Shown here piece after piece: positions 1 through 9,887 of a stretch of DNA of 64,000 bases. A program made the position numbers and the translations under genes. Origin of the DNA: Gallionellaceae bacterium (GTDB lineage Bacteria > Pseudomonadota > Gammaproteobacteria > Burkholderiales > Gallionellaceae). Within the stretch, counting starts at the first letter, position 1. Every line of letters begins with the position of its first letter. The stretch is taken from assembly GCA_027448945.1 (NCBI GenBank), contig DAIDMQ010000010.1, positions 44,801-108,800 on the forward strand, given 5' to 3'. Below the pieces are notes generated by a model, which saw nothing but the letters and a program-made list of their open reading frames with translations, searched no databases and was not told the origin of the DNA.

Positions 1-1
1 C

Positions 2-916
2 CTGACCAACAGTAAATATCGCACACAATTGGCGCACACCAAGGCAGGCGCCTTGATTTTAAGTGCAGCCGATGCGGATGCGACAGAACTGCCGCGCATC
101 ATTTCCGACAACCCTTATGCATATTTTGCCAAGGTGTCAGCACTGCTTAATCCCTTGCCACAAGCACCGAGGGGCATTCATGCGAATGCCGTAGTGGCCG
201 CAAGTGCGGACATCGCTGCGACTGCCAGCATCGCCGCAACGGCGGTGATAGGCGAGGGTGCAATCATAGGTGAGCACAGCGTCATCGGTGAAGGTTGTGT
301 CATCGGCGAGCGTGTTCGGATCGGGAGTTACGTGCGCATGTATCCCCGTGTGGTCGTGTATCACGACTGCGTCATCGGCGACCGTTTGATTGCCCACTCG
401 GGTGTGGTGATAGGCGCGGATGGATTTGGCATCGCCATGGATGGCGACCACTGGATCAAGATACCGCAGATAGGTCGAGTGGTGATAGGCAATGACGTGG
501 AGATCGGGGCCAACACCACCATAGATCGTGGCGCTTTGTCAGACACGGTGATAGAAAACGGCGTGAAGATGGACAACCAGATACAGATTGCGCACAACGT
601 GCATGTGGGTGCACATACCGCAATCGCCGGCTGTGTAGGCATCGCGGGTAGCGCGGTGATCGGCAAATATTGCCGTATCGGTGGTAGCGCCGGGATATTG
701 GGACATTTGCAGATCGCCGATAACGTCGAGATCGCTTCGTTCTCGCTGATTGGGAAATCGATACGCGAAGCGGGTTCGTATGCGGCCATCTATCCCTTCA
801 GTAAGACAGAAGAGTGGCGCAAGAATGCGGTTCACTTGCGTCACTTGGATGATCTGGTAGGACGTATTAAAACATTAGAAAAACAAGTCAAAACATTACA
901 GGGGGAAGCACCATGA
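2..916 (+). CDS. lpxD: UDP-3-O-acylglucosamine N-acyltransferase LpxD (5' end outside window)
   Basis: Third step of lipid A synthesis: N-acylation of UDP-3-O-(3-hydroxyacyl)glucosamine using acyl-ACP, in the cytoplasm. The frame is open from base 2, and the first residues read as the end of the N-terminal uridine-binding domain. About 304 of roughly 340 codons are present, so the true start lies upstream; the in-frame TTG at 29 is not the start. From about residue 75 the protein is a run of left-handed beta-helix hexapeptides ([LIV]-G-x4), with the conserved [12 protein letters not shown] stretch and the acyltransferase histidine in IAHNVHVG. The C-terminus is helical. It overlaps fabZ by 4 bases (ATGA), the usual lpxD-fabZ coupling. 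Confidence 0.96.
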   Translation: MTNSKYRTQLAHTKAGALILSAADADATELPRIISDNPYAYFAKVSALLNPLPQAPRGIHANAVVAASADIAATASIAATAVIGEGAIIGEHSVIGEGCVIGERVRIGSYVRMYPRVVVYHDCVIGDRLIAHSGVVIGADGFGIAMDGDHWIKIPQIGRVVIGNDVEIGANTTIDRGALSDTVIENGVKMDNQIQIAHNVHVGAHTAIAGCVGIAGSAVIGKYCRIGGSAGILGHLQIADNVEIASFSLIGKSIREAGSYAAIYPFSKTEEWRKNAVHLRHLDDLVGRIKTLEKQVKTLQGEAP

Positions 917-1362
917 GCATACAAATGAATATCCACGAGATATTGGAGACATTACCGCATCGCTACCCATTCTTGCTGGTAGACCGCGTGATTTCCATGG
1001 AGCCCGGTAAGTCCATCGTGGCTCTGAAAAACGTAACCATTAATGAGCCATTTTTCCCGGGCCACTATCCGCATCACCCGGTCATGCCGGGTGTGTTGAT
1101 TATTGAAGCGATGGCGCAAGTGGCAGCATTGTTGTCCTTTAAATCGATGGTGGCTGATCCCACCAAGAAATCCGTCTACTATTTTGCAGGTATCGATGGC
1201 GCGCGTTTCAAGCGTCCGGTGAGTGCTGGCGACCAGATTATCTTCAAGGTGGAGTTATTGCGCAGCATGCGTGGCTTGTTCAAATTTAAAGCCGAGGCTT
1301 TTGTTGATGAGCTACTGGTGGCAGAGGCCGAATTGATGTGCACATCTAAGGTCGTGGAGTAA
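913..1362 (+). CDS. fabZ: 3-hydroxyacyl-[acyl-carrier-protein] dehydratase FabZ
   Basis: Dehydrates 3-hydroxyacyl-ACP to trans-2-enoyl-ACP in fatty acid elongation; it competes with LpxD/LpxA for the same hydroxyacyl-ACP, which is why the genes sit together. The 149-residue length is normal for a hot-dog-fold FabZ. The family signature [15 protein letters not shown] is present, with the catalytic histidine in PGHYP and the glutamate in IIEAMAQ. The start ATG at 913 overlaps the lpxD stop, indicating translational coupling. lpxA follows after 5 bases. Confidence 0.97.
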   Translation: MSIQMNIHEILETLPHRYPFLLVDRVISMEPGKSIVALKNVTINEPFFPGHYPHHPVMPGVLIIEAMAQVAALLSFKSMVADPTKKSVYYFAGIDGARFKRPVSAGDQIIFKVELLRSMRGLFKFKAEAFVDELLVAEAELMCTSKVVE

Positions 1363-1367
1363 TTAAG

Positions 1368-2138
1368 ATGATACATCCGACCGCGATCATACATCCCGGT
1401 GCCCGACTGGCTGACGATGTCGAGGTGGGGCCTTACAGCATCATCGGCGAACATGTGGAGATCGGTGCCGGCACGAAAGTGGGGCCGCATGTGGTTATTC
1501 ATGGTCACACTCGTATCGGCAAGAACAATCACATCTTCCAGTTCTGCTCCTTGGGTGAGATTCCGCAGGACAAGAAATATGCTGGTGAACCGACACGCCT
1601 GGAGATCGGTGACAACAACACCATACGTGAATTCTGCACTTTCAATTTGGGCACAATACAAGACGGTGGTTTGACCCGAGTGGGCAGCGACAATTGGATC
1701 ATGGCTTATGTGCATATCGCACATGATTGCCATGTTGGAAACCATACCATCATGGCTAACGGCGCAACTTTGGCCGGCCATGTACAAGTGCAGGACTGGG
1801 TGATACTGGGCGGCCTGTCCGGTGTGCACCAATTCGTGCGCGTGGGTGCGCACTCCATGACCGGTTTCCAGTCACGCATCACACAAGATGTGCCGCCATA
1901 TTTTACTGTGGCCGGAAATCCAGTCGAGGCACACGGTATCAACGCGGAAGGTCTCAAGCGTCGCGGGTATTCTGCGGCCGCCATCTCCGCTATCAAAGCC
2001 GCATACAAGACCCTGTATAAATCCGGCTTGAGTTTTGCAGACGCGCAACTGGCCATCAAGTCAGAAACGGCGAACTGTCCCGAGCTGCAATTATTGGTCG
2101 ATTTCTTAGCCGCTTCAGAACGCGGTATCGTTCGTTAA
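1368..2138 (+). CDS. lpxA: UDP-N-acetylglucosamine acyltransferase LpxA
   Basis: First committed step of lipid A synthesis: transfers a 3-hydroxyacyl chain from ACP to the 3-OH of UDP-GlcNAc. The 256 residues match the family length. The N-terminal two thirds are hexapeptide repeats forming a left-handed beta-helix. The catalytic histidine lies in the AYVHIAHDCHVGN stretch and the HQFVRVG motif follows. The C-terminal helical domain contains GLKRRGYS. ATG start, 5 bases after fabZ and 9 bases before lpxB, so it is an operon member. Confidence 0.97.
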   Translation: MIHPTAIIHPGARLADDVEVGPYSIIGEHVEIGAGTKVGPHVVIHGHTRIGKNNHIFQFCSLGEIPQDKKYAGEPTRLEIGDNNTIREFCTFNLGTIQDGGLTRVGSDNWIMAYVHIAHDCHVGNHTIMANGATLAGHVQVQDWVILGGLSGVHQFVRVGAHSMTGFQSRITQDVPPYFTVAGNPVEAHGINAEGLKRRGYSAAAISAIKAAYKTLYKSGLSFADAQLAIKSETANCPELQLLVDFLAASERGIVR

Positions 2139-2147
2139 GGTCGTTTG

Positions 2148-3296
2148 ATGCAAGAAAAAAAATGGGTAGTCGGTATCGTCGCGGGTGAAGCTTCGGGCGA
2201 TCTTCTGGGCAGCCACTTGATCACCGCGCTCAAGCAAGCTCGGCCTAATCTGGAATTCGTCGGCATAGGCGGACCCAAGATGAAGTCGGCGGGCATGACC
2301 GTGATGTTTCAGATGGAAAAGCTGGCCGTCAATGGCTATCTGGAAGTGCTCAAGCATTACCGTGAGATTTCAGGTATACGTAACAAGCTGCGCGATTATT
2401 TCCTCGCCAATAAGCCTGATTTATTCATCGCCATTGATGCGCCAGATTTCAATCTCGATCTGGAGATGGTGCTCAAACAGAGTGGTATCACTACCGTACA
2501 CTATGTGAGTCCGTCCATCTGGGCTTGGCGCGGTGAGCGTATCCACAAAATTAAGCGTGCCGTCTCGCGTATGTTGTGTCTGTTCCCCCATGAGGAGAAG
2601 CTCTATAAGGACGCCGGCGTACCCGTCGATTTTGTCGGACATCCGCTGGCCGATATACTGCCGCTGGTGAGCAAGCGCGCCGAGATGCGCGAGACTATGC
2701 GGATACCGCAGAGTGCCAAGGTGTTCGCGCTACTGCCAGGTAGTCGTCAAAGTGAAGTGAAGAGCCTGATACAGACTTATATCGAGACGGCCAAACTGAT
2801 TCTAGAGCAGCTTCCTGAGGCACGCTTTCTGATGCCGCTGGTGAGTCGCGAGACACGTGGCATCGTCGAACAAGCCTTATATGACCATGAAGCTCAACAT
2901 CTACCCTTCACTTTATTGTTCGGCCATGCACAAGATGCCATGATCGCTGCGGATATGGTGCTGGTCGCATCGGGTACTGCAACATTGGAGTGCGCTTTGC
3001 TCAAGCGGCCTATGGTGATTACTTATAAATTGTCCAAGCTGAGTTATTGGTTGATGAAGGGTAAGGGCTATCTGCCCTATGTCGGTTTGCCGAATATTTT
3101 GTGTGGTCGCTTCGTCGTGCCGGAACTGTTGCAACAAGATGCAACGCCGCAGAACCTTGCTCAAGCGATGCTGAATCTGCTCGATGATAAAGATGCGGTA
3201 GCTGAGCTGGAAAGTGCATTCACCGACTTGCATCTTACTTTGCGTCAGGACACGGCGCAGAAAGCCGCCGCGTCCATCCTGCAATATCTGCAATGA
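2148..3296 (+). CDS. lpxB: Lipid-A-disaccharide synthase LpxB
   Basis: GT19 glycosyltransferase that joins UDP-diacylglucosamine and lipid X to make the lipid A disaccharide at the inner membrane. The N-terminal [11 protein letters not shown] motif, the SPSIWAWR motif near residue 125, FVGHPLAD and [10 protein letters not shown] are all family hallmarks. The ATG at 2148 is preferred over the in-frame TTG one codon earlier because LpxB proteins start just before this segment. The TGA overlaps the rnhB ATG (ATGA), so the two are coupled. Confidence 0.96.
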   Translation: MQEKKWVVGIVAGEASGDLLGSHLITALKQARPNLEFVGIGGPKMKSAGMTVMFQMEKLAVNGYLEVLKHYREISGIRNKLRDYFLANKPDLFIAIDAPDFNLDLEMVLKQSGITTVHYVSPSIWAWRGERIHKIKRAVSRMLCLFPHEEKLYKDAGVPVDFVGHPLADILPLVSKRAEMRETMRIPQSAKVFALLPGSRQSEVKSLIQTYIETAKLILEQLPEARFLMPLVSRETRGIVEQALYDHEAQHLPFTLLFGHAQDAMIAADMVLVASGTATLECALLKRPMVITYKLSKLSYWLMKGKGYLPYVGLPNILCGRFVVPELLQQDATPQNLAQAMLNLLDDKDAVAELESAFTDLHLTLRQDTAQKAAASILQYLQ

Positions 3297-3877
3297 ACGA
3301 ATCACTGCTGATCTGCGGTGTGGATGAAGCCGGTCGCGGCCCACTCGCAGGTCCGGTAAGTGCGGCAGCGGTGATACTCGATCCGCTGCGTCCTATCGCG
3401 GGTCTGGCCGACTCCAAAAAACTCTCCGAAAAGAAGCGCGATGCTTTGGCGCCCTTGATACGCGAGCGCTCCATTGCTTGGGCAGTGGCTTATGCCAGTG
3501 TGGAGGAAATAGACGAACTCAATATCCTGCAGGCGACACTCTTGGCGATGCGCCGTGCCGTGTTGGCCCTGCAGGTTCAACCACAGCAAGTGTTGGTCGA
3601 TGGATTGTTTTGTCCTCAGACTGGCATACCTAGTCGGGCCATCGTGCAGGGTGATAGCAAGGTCGCCGCTATTTCGGCCGCGTCTATCTTGGCTAAGACT
3701 GCGCGTGACGGATTGATGCTGGAATTGCACCAGTGCTATCCACAATATGGCTTTGCCGGACACAAGGGTTATCCCACTGCGGCGCATCTGGCCGCCTTGC
3801 GCGAGCATGGTGTCTCCGAGATACACAGACGCAGTTTCAAACCGGTGCGCAATATTTTGTTGGCGACAGAAAACTAG
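3293..3877 (+). CDS. rnhB: Ribonuclease HII
   Basis: Endonuclease that cuts the RNA strand of RNA-DNA hybrids, including single misincorporated ribonucleotides. The 194 residues are typical of RNase HII. The N-terminal [15 protein letters not shown] motif holds the first two acidic metal ligands (D, E), and the VDG and [16 protein letters not shown] segments carry the rest of the active site. ATG at 3293 overlaps the lpxB stop by 4 bases. The lpxB-rnhB pairing is common in proteobacteria. Confidence 0.96.
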   Translation: MNESLLICGVDEAGRGPLAGPVSAAAVILDPLRPIAGLADSKKLSEKKRDALAPLIRERSIAWAVAYASVEEIDELNILQATLLAMRRAVLALQVQPQQVLVDGLFCPQTGIPSRAIVQGDSKVAAISAASILAKTARDGLMLELHQCYPQYGFAGHKGYPTAAHLAALREHGVSEIHRRSFKPVRNILLATEN

Positions 3878-3886
3878 AGGTCCGAC

Positions 3887-4330
3887 ATGAGCATCATTAC
3901 ATTGTTGCACTTGTATGCCGTGGTGATCTGGATAGGTGGGATGTTTTTCGCCCACATGGTGTTGCGACCCAGTGCGATGCAAGTATTAGAAGGTGCGCCG
4001 CGCTTGCGGCTATGGTTGGACGTGTTCACGCGTTTTTTCCGCTGGGTATGGCTGAGTGTGGTGGTGCTGCTGGTCAGCGGCTTATATTTGATGCACCTGC
4101 GCTACCGCGATGGCGGGATGACCGCCGGCATACAGTTCATGGCTGTCACCGGTATGCTGATGATGGTGATCTATAGTTATCTCTATTTCGGTTGCTATAT
4201 GAATCTGCGCAAACAACTCGCTGTTTCAGATATCCAAGGCGCGGCTGCAACGATGCTGAAGATACGAAGTTTGGTGGGCGTCAATTTAGTGTTAGGAGTC
4301 GTGACGATTGCCGTTGCGGTTATTTTTTGA
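3887..4330 (+). CDS. CopD-like integral membrane protein
   Basis: Small inner-membrane protein of 147 residues with about four hydrophobic helices (roughly 3-25, 48-68, 84-106 and 124-146). The opening HLYAVVIWIGGMFF with a histidine at the start of helix 1 resembles the CopD/PF05425-like family, in which conserved histidines may bind haem or copper. Function is not known from sequence. ATG start 9 bases after rnhB with GAGGTCCG upstream; it is probably the last gene of the lpx operon. A DUF4149 gene with a similar architecture lies at 7856-8332. Confidence 0.75.
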   Translation: MSIITLLHLYAVVIWIGGMFFAHMVLRPSAMQVLEGAPRLRLWLDVFTRFFRWVWLSVVVLLVSGLYLMHLRYRDGGMTAGIQFMAVTGMLMMVIYSYLYFGCYMNLRKQLAVSDIQGAAATMLKIRSLVGVNLVLGVVTIAVAVIF

Positions 4331-4423
4331 CGCATACTTGCTACAGTGACCGCGCGCACAGAAAAATATCTTTAAATTGCGTGCAAAAAGTCGCGAAATT
4401 GCAGTCGCAGTATTGTTACCCTC

Positions 4424-4432
4424 TGCTATAAT
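4424..4432 (+). promoter_or_regulatory. Extended -10 element of the tRNA-Pro promoter
   Basis: TGCTATAAT at 4424-4432 is a consensus extended -10 (TGn-TATAAT) ending 9 bases before the tRNA. No good -35 at 16-18 bp spacing is visible, which is tolerated with an extended -10. Confidence 0.6.
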
Positions 4433-4440
4433 CCGCGCCC

Positions 4441-4518
<78 letters not shown>

Positions 4519-4558
4519 GATAATCTACAACCCAGTCCACTCTCTCTATTGAATGCCG

Positions 4559-5305
4559 ATGCGTATATTGATCAGCAATGACGATGGTTATTTCGCTCCC
4601 GGACTGGCGATCCTTGCAACACACCTTTCCACCCTGGCAGAAGTCGTCGTGGTCGCACCCGAACGTGACCGCAGTGGCGCGAGCAACTCTTTGACTTTGG
4701 ATAGGCCGCTCAAGTTGCGTAAAGCAGCGAGTGGCTACTATTACGTCAACGGTACGCCTACCGACTGCGTGCATCTGGCCGTCACGGGCATGTTGGATCA
4801 TCAGCCGGATATGGTGGTGTCGGGTATCAATGCCGGTGCCAATATGGGCGATGACACCATCTACTCGGGTACGGTCGCGGCGGCGACAGAGGGATTCTTG
4901 CTGGGCATACCCGCTATTGCTTTATCTTTGGTCGGTAAGGAGCTTAGGAATTACGAGACAGCCGCCAAGGTGGCTGTCGAGTTGGTGCAGCGTTTCTCGC
5001 AACAAACCCACAGCAAACCTTGGTTACTCAACGTCAATGTGCCGGATGTGCCCTATGAACAACTGAACGGCATTAAAGTCACCCGCTTGGGCAAGCGTCA
5101 CAAGGCCGAGCCTGTGATCAGGGCACTCAATCCACACGGCGAGACAGTCTATTGGGTAGGAGCTGCAGGCAAGGCTCAGGATGCGGGTGAGGGCACTGAC
5201 TTTCATACGGTCGCACAGCAAAGTGTTTCCATCACGCCGCTACAAATAGACCTCACGCAATACAGCCAACTGGATGCGGTGCGTGATTGGATACAGACGC
5301 GATGA
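4559..5305 (+). CDS. surE: 5'/3'-nucleotidase SurE
   Basis: Metal-dependent phosphatase acting on nucleoside 5'- and 3'-monophosphates, linked with stationary-phase survival. The N-terminal [15 protein letters not shown] motif contains the metal-binding aspartate pair, and [21 protein letters not shown] and [19 protein letters not shown] are all SurE hallmarks. An upstream in-frame ATG at 4553 would add two residues; 4559 matches the usual family start. The stop overlaps the pcm start (ATGA), and the surE-pcm-nlpD order is conserved in proteobacteria. Confidence 0.95.
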   Translation: MRILISNDDGYFAPGLAILATHLSTLAEVVVVAPERDRSGASNSLTLDRPLKLRKAASGYYYVNGTPTDCVHLAVTGMLDHQPDMVVSGINAGANMGDDTIYSGTVAAATEGFLLGIPAIALSLVGKELRNYETAAKVAVELVQRFSQQTHSKPWLLNVNVPDVPYEQLNGIKVTRLGKRHKAEPVIRALNPHGETVYWVGAAGKAQDAGEGTDFHTVAQQSVSITPLQIDLTQYSQLDAVRDWIQTR

Positions 5306-5952
5306 ATATCAACGGCATAGGCATGACTTCACAGCGCACACGGATGCGCATGATAGACAGACTACGTGAGAAGGGCATCAAGGATGAGGCGGTGTTGGCA
5401 GCAGTGTTTGCCGTGCCGCGCCATCTGTTTGTCGATGAGGCTTTAGCGAGTCGCGCTTATGACGATGTTTCGCTGCCAATTAACTTCAATCAGACCATTT
5501 CTCAGCCCTATATCGTGGCGCGCATGATAGAAGTATTGCGTAATGCACAGCCCTTGGGACGCGTGCTGGAAATTGGTACAGGTTGTGGTTATCAGGCGGC
5601 AGTATTGGCGCAGATTGCTACCGAGGTTTACAGCGTGGAACGCATCGCGCCCTTATATGAACGTGCCAGAAAACAGCTGCGTGAGTTAAAGTTACGCAAT
5701 GTCTCGGTGCGTCATGCCGATGGTTGTGCGGGCTTGCCCGATATCGCTCCCTTTGACGGCATTATCATGGCGGCGGCCGCGCCCGCATTGCTACCTGCAC
5801 TACGCGAGCAACTCAAGGTCGGCGGTCGTATGGTGTTGCCGGTAGGGATGAACGAGCAACATCTATACCTCATAGAACGTGACGCGCACGGGTTTCGTGA
5901 AACCAAGCTGGAAGCGGTGAAATTTGTACCGCTGTTGATGGGAAAAGCATGA
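5302..5952 (+). CDS. pcm: Protein-L-isoaspartate O-methyltransferase
   Basis: Repairs isoaspartyl residues in damaged proteins by SAM-dependent methylation. The [13 protein letters not shown] segment (substrate site) and the SAM-binding motif [15 protein letters not shown] are visible, followed by YSVERI and the family's [15 protein letters not shown] at 5302 overlaps surE; the in-frame TTG at 5287 would lie inside surE and is less likely. The gene ends in an ATGA overlap with nlpD, so surE-pcm-nlpD form one coupled unit. Confidence 0.95.
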   Translation: MNINGIGMTSQRTRMRMIDRLREKGIKDEAVLAAVFAVPRHLFVDEALASRAYDDVSLPINFNQTISQPYIVARMIEVLRNAQPLGRVLEIGTGCGYQAAVLAQIATEVYSVERIAPLYERARKQLRELKLRNVSVRHADGCAGLPDIAPFDGIIMAAAAPALLPALREQLKVGGRMVLPVGMNEQHLYLIERDAHGFRETKLEAVKFVPLLMGKA

Positions 5953-6887
5953 AACGACTTACTGTTATTTTTGGTACGACGATATCCTTGTTGTTGGGCG
6001 CTTGCTCGACGACGGTTGAGCAAGCGCCCGGCTCCAAACCTTCAGTCGTGACAACTGAAGCGACGCGTATGAAGGTTGCCGGTGAGAAGGACTGGCGTCC
6101 CGCCTCGCATGTGGTGTTGAAAGGTGACACCTTGTACAGCATCGCGTTCTACTACGGCTTGGATTATCACGATCTTGAAGAATTGAACGACATCAAAAAT
6201 CCACGCTTGATCCAGGTCGGTCAGGTGTTACGCTTGTTCCCAAGCGGTGCTACAAACATTGAGTCAGCAGCAACGGAGGTGAATGCGGCGCCGCTGATCA
6301 AGGATCAGCCACGCGTAGTGAAGTACGTCTACAACGCAACTGCCATGGTTCAGATCGATGACGTGCAGAATAGCAATGCTAAGAGCTACAAGGTGCCAGG
6401 CGCAACTGTTGAGGTACTGCCGCTGGATTACAAGCCCGGCACGACCGGCAAGGTCGTAGCCAAGCCTGCCAAAGTTGAACCACGTGGAGACTCACCTGTC
6501 ATCAACACTGAAGAAGATTCATTGCAATGGGCGATGCCGGCAAACGGCAAGATCGTCGCCAACTTCTCGGAAGCCGATAATCGTAAAGGCATAGATATCG
6601 CTGGAAAAATCGGACAAGACGTGTTGGCAAGTGCGCCGGGCAAGGTCGTATATAGCGGAAGCGGCCTGCGTGGCTATGGCAAGCTGATCATCATCAAACA
6701 CAATAAGACCTATCTGAGTGCCTATGCGCATAACGATAAGATACTGGTCAAAGAAGGTCAGACGGTCTCGCGCGGTCAGAAGATCGCTGCCATGGGTAAA
6801 ACAGATTCCAGTACTGTGAAGCTACATTTTGAAGTGCGCCGACTGGGCAAGCCTGTAGACCCGAGTAAATTTTTACCTAAGTCTTAA
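5949..6887 (+). CDS. nlpD: NlpD-type murein hydrolase activator (LysM + M23 lipoprotein)
   Basis: Outer-membrane lipoprotein that activates an N-acetylmuramoyl-L-alanine amidase at the septum. A signal peptide with lipobox LLGAC ends near residue 19. A LysM peptidoglycan-binding domain lies at about 53-97 ([18 protein letters not shown]). A low-complexity linker precedes the C-terminal M23 (LytM) domain at about 195-308. In the M23 domain the usual first zinc-ligand histidine is replaced (RKGIDIA) and the HLH motif reads KLHFEVR. It is therefore probably a non-catalytic activator like E. coli NlpD. ATG overlaps the pcm stop. Confidence 0.9.
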   Translation: MKRLTVIFGTTISLLLGACSTTVEQAPGSKPSVVTTEATRMKVAGEKDWRPASHVVLKGDTLYSIAFYYGLDYHDLEELNDIKNPRLIQVGQVLRLFPSGATNIESAATEVNAAPLIKDQPRVVKYVYNATAMVQIDDVQNSNAKSYKVPGATVEVLPLDYKPGTTGKVVAKPAKVEPRGDSPVINTEEDSLQWAMPANGKIVANFSEADNRKGIDIAGKIGQDVLASAPGKVVYSGSGLRGYGKLIIIKHNKTYLSAYAHNDKILVKEGQTVSRGQKIAAMGKTDSSTVKLHFEVRRLGKPVDPSKFLPKS

Positions 6888-7769
6888 TTGGATGCCTTGA
6901 GCGAAAATCCCAAATCATCAAGCATCACCCTCAGCGTCGTCAATCACGACCGAGATAGCGCGAATCTGCATTACGTTTATCCGGTTATCTCGCGCCGTGC
7001 CGGCGGCGTTTCGGTCGGCATTAATCTCAATACTAATAATGCCTGTAACTGGCGCTGTATTTATTGCCAAGTACCCGAGTTGACACGCGGCACTGCGCCT
7101 GCTGTCGATTTGGTGTTGCTGGAACAGGAGCTAGGCGGTTTCTTGTATGAGTTGCTGCATGGCGACTTCATGACCAAGCGCGTGCCGGAAGAAATGCGCC
7201 GTATCAATGACATCGCTTTGTCCGGCAATGGTGAACCAACTAGTTGTGCCGAGTTCAAGGCGGTGTTGGATGTCATTGCCAAGGTCAGAGCAGTGTCCGG
7301 TTTGCCAGAAAGCGTGAAGACTGTGCTGATCACCAATGGCAGTTTGATGCATAGAGCCGGCGTCCAGCAGGGGCTACAAGCGATGGCCAAGATCAACGGT
7401 GAAGTATGGTTCAAGCTGGACAGGGCGAGCGAGGCTGGTATGGCTGCAATCAACGATACGCAATCCAGTATGCAGAAAGTGCGCGAGCATCTGAGCATGG
7501 CTATCCCTTTATGCCCGACTTGGTTGCAGACTTGCTGGTTCGCAATCGATGGCGTGCCACCCGGCGCGCTAGATGAGCAAGATTATCTAGACTTCGTCGC
7601 CTCTATCCTGCAATCAGGGAGAGATCTTAAAGGCGTGTTGCTATATGGTTTGGCGCGTCCTTCTTTGCAGGTTGAAGCTCCCCGCTTGAGCGCATTACCT
7701 AAGGAGCATTTAGAAGCGTTTGCGCAACGCATACGGGGGGTAGGTTTGACGGTGAAGGTGGCGGATTAG
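6888..7769 (+). CDS. Radical SAM domain protein
   Basis: A 293-residue radical SAM enzyme. The CNWRCIYC sequence near residue 53 is a Cx3Cx2C cluster motif that would bind a [4Fe-4S] cluster. SGNGEPTSC resembles the GGE SAM-binding segment. Substrate is unknown; the architecture is closest to COG0731-like radical SAM proteins. No good ATG is available: the frame opens with TTG immediately after the nlpD stop, and another TTG lies at 6897, so the exact start is uncertain. It is probably cotranscribed with nlpD. Confidence 0.8.
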   Translation: MDALSENPKSSSITLSVVNHDRDSANLHYVYPVISRRAGGVSVGINLNTNNACNWRCIYCQVPELTRGTAPAVDLVLLEQELGGFLYELLHGDFMTKRVPEEMRRINDIALSGNGEPTSCAEFKAVLDVIAKVRAVSGLPESVKTVLITNGSLMHRAGVQQGLQAMAKINGEVWFKLDRASEAGMAAINDTQSSMQKVREHLSMAIPLCPTWLQTCWFAIDGVPPGALDEQDYLDFVASILQSGRDLKGVLLYGLARPSLQVEAPRLSALPKEHLEAFAQRIRGVGLTVKVAD

Positions 7770-7855
7770 GTGTTGCGCCAGCGCATGTGCGAATGATTTC
7801 CCCACGTTGAGAGCCGCTTTGCAACACACAAGCTACGAAAAAACTCGCCGAAAAG

Positions 7856-8332
7856 TCAGACAGATGAGTGGGCGGGAACCGCTAAAACGTAAGCCTTCAC
7901 CACCAGTATCATCCCCAATACACTTTCAATCAGATACAAGATGCTTGATACGCCGTGCAACATCTTGAAGTGATCGGCAAAGGGACTGGACATTACATCC
8001 AAGGGATGCGCTTGTACTTTCAGATCAGCCATCACTGGAGAGATGCCGAACTGGATGACGAGTCCCAGGATCAGCATGGCGACGATGAGATAAAGCCGAG
8101 TCTTGCTGGCGCTGTCTTGTTTATATAGGCGTTCGCCTAACAGCAAGATGCCACCGCACACCAAGCCCACATACGCCATCATGTGGAAGATTTCGCCCGC
8201 TAACAAACCGGCCAACTGCCTATCCGGTTGGGTTTGGAATAGCACGGGTACAGCCAGATAGCCTGTGGCCCAGAGTCCACCTACCCACAGCGTGAGTGCG
8301 ATGGCGCTTAGATAAGAAATAAGTTTCTGCAT
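7856..8332 (-). CDS. DUF4149 family membrane protein
   Basis: Inner-membrane protein of 158 residues with four predicted helices (about 4-24, 47-66, 81-100 and 130-150). LTLWVGGLWATGYLAVPVLF in helix 1 and the FKMLHGVSSILYLIES segment in helix 4 are typical of DUF4149. Function unknown. ATG at 8332 is chosen over an in-frame TTG at 8344. It lies 46 bases downstream of folD in the same direction and could be the last gene of a ppa-folD transcript. Confidence 0.75.
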   Translation of the reverse strand: MQKLISYLSAIALTLWVGGLWATGYLAVPVLFQTQPDRQLAGLLAGEIFHMMAYVGLVCGGILLLGERLYKQDSASKTRLYLIVAMLILGLVIQFGISPVMADLKVQAHPLDVMSSPFADHFKMLHGVSSILYLIESVLGMILVVKAYVLAVPAHSSV

Positions 8333-8346
8333 GTCTATTTGCAAGT

Positions 8347-8370
8347 GCCTGCTACCGAGCGGTAACAGGC
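8347..8370. other. Imperfect stem-loop between folD and the DUF4149 gene
   Basis: GCCTGCTACCG at 8347-8357 and CGGTAACAGGC at 8360-8370 form an 11-bp stem with one mismatch and a 2-base loop. There is no T-tract on the minus side, so at most it would be a weak or RNA-stabilising hairpin. Confidence 0.35.
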
Positions 8371-8378
8371 GTCGTTGT

Positions 8379-9230
8379 TTACGCGCTGAGTCGTTCCGCC
8401 GCTCTCACGGTGTTTGCGACCAGCATGGTGATGGTCATAGGGCCTACACCGCCAGGAACTGGGGTGATGTGACCTGCCACTTCCTTAACGCTGTTGAAGT
8501 CCACATCGCCGACCAACTTACCTTCGGCATTGCGGTTGATACCTACGTCTATGACAACTGCGCCCGGTTTGACCATATCGCCCGTGATGAAGTTGGCCCG
8601 GCCCACTGCCGCGACCAGTATGTCTGCATCGCGGGTGTGCTTGGCCAGATCCACGGTCTTAGAGGTGCAGATAGTGACGGTGGCGTTCTTGTGCAACAGC
8701 AGCAAAGCCATAGGCTTGCCGACGATGTTGCTGCGGCCTACTACTACTGCGTGCTTGCCTTCCAGGCTGATACCACTCTTTTCCAGCAATACCATCACGC
8801 CATAGGGTGTGCAGGATGGAAAGGGCGTTTCACCGGTGACCAAAGCGCCCACGTTCATTTGATGGAAACCGTCCACGTCCTTGTTTGGATCAATCGCTTC
8901 GATGACAGTGTGCGAATCCAAATGTTTGGGCAGGGGCAGTTGCACCAAGATGCCGTGTATCTTGGGGTCGTTGTTCAATGCTTCGACTTCGGCGAGCAGC
9001 TGCGCTTCGCTGACGTCGGCGGGCAGTTCACGGTGTATGGAGTACAGGCCGAGTTCGGCACAAGCTTTGACTTTGTTGGCAACGTAGACTTTGGATGCGG
9101 GGTCGTTGCCCACAATGATCACAGCCATGCCGGGCGTGATGCCGCGTGCCTTGAGGGCATCGGCACGCACTTTCCATTCGGCCCGAACCTGTTGGGCAAT
9201 GGCTTTGCCGTCTATGATCTGTGCAGTCAT
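8379..9230 (-). CDS. folD: Bifunctional methylenetetrahydrofolate dehydrogenase/cyclohydrolase FolD
   Basis: Interconverts 5,10-methylene-THF and 10-formyl-THF, supplying one-carbon units. The 283 residues are the normal length. Conserved segments present are [13 protein letters not shown] with the catalytic lysine, [10 protein letters not shown], the KDVDGFH motif, [14 protein letters not shown] (NADP site) and the C-terminal [15 protein letters not shown]. The ATG at 9230 overlaps the ppa stop by one base, so ppa and folD are probably cotranscribed. Confidence 0.97.
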   Translation of the reverse strand: MTAQIIDGKAIAQQVRAEWKVRADALKARGITPGMAVIIVGNDPASKVYVANKVKACAELGLYSIHRELPADVSEAQLLAEVEALNNDPKIHGILVQLPLPKHLDSHTVIEAIDPNKDVDGFHQMNVGALVTGETPFPSCTPYGVMVLLEKSGISLEGKHAVVVGRSNIVGKPMALLLLHKNATVTICTSKTVDLAKHTRDADILVAAVGRANFITGDMVKPGAVVIDVGINRNAEGKLVGDVDFNSVKEVAGHITPVPGGVGPMTITMLVANTVRAAERLSA

Positions 9231-9772
9231 TATTTTGCCGCCACCGATTCTTTATAAGCTGCCAGGCCGTTCTCGATCTCGGCGTGGGCTTCAGCTACAC
9301 CCTTCCAACCGTTGATCTTGACCCACTTGCCTGGTTCAAGCGCCTTGTACAGTTCGAAGAAGTGCTTGATCTGTTCCAAGGTGATTTTAGGCAGATCTTC
9401 GTAGGTTTGAATTTCGTGATATAGCGGCGTCAGCTTGTCGACTGGCACGGCGATGATCTTGGCATCGTCACCACCTTCATCGGACATGCTCAGCATACCC
9501 ACCGGACGGCAGGCGATGATCGCGCCATGAACGATAGGGAAAGGCGTGATGACCAAAACGTCTACTGGATCACCGTCGTCCGCAATGGTTTCAGGGATGA
9601 AGCCGTAGTTACATGGATAGCGCATCAAAGAGCCGATAAAACGATCAACCACCAGTACGCCGGACTCTTTGTCGACTTCGTATTTAACAGGGTCTGCGTG
9701 TTTGGGGATTTCGACGATAACGTTGCATTCGTGTGGGAGTTTCTTGCCGGGGCGTACGTTTAACAGGCTCAT
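9230..9772 (-). CDS. ppa: Soluble inorganic pyrophosphatase (family I)
   Basis: Hydrolyses PPi to two phosphates. The 180-residue length fits hexameric bacterial family I enzymes. The metal-binding signature [10 protein letters not shown] is present, as are KYEVDKESG and [15 protein letters not shown] at 9772 has GAAAG upstream and matches the family start; the longer frame reaching 9883 would run into the promoter region of the divergent pfp gene. Its neighbour encodes a PPi-consuming phosphofructokinase. Confidence 0.96.
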   Translation of the reverse strand: MSLLNVRPGKKLPHECNVIVEIPKHADPVKYEVDKESGVLVVDRFIGSLMRYPCNYGFIPETIADDGDPVDVLVITPFPIVHGAIIACRPVGMLSMSDEGGDDAKIIAVPVDKLTPLYHEIQTYEDLPKITLEQIKHFFELYKALEPGKWVKINGWKGVAEAHAEIENGLAAYKESVAAK

Positions 9773-9887
9773 AGTGTGCTTTCGTTGAGGTTGAAAAATT
9801 CGGTGCGAGATTATAAGCGATGCGCGGCCATAACGCAGTGGGCTATTGCGGGTAGAATGGACGCACTTTTTAAGGAGATGCATTGAG

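Noticed and set aside
8331..9257. 308-codon open frame on the plus strand
   Set aside because: It lies antisense across folD, which has full family motifs; it is a GC-skew shadow frame.
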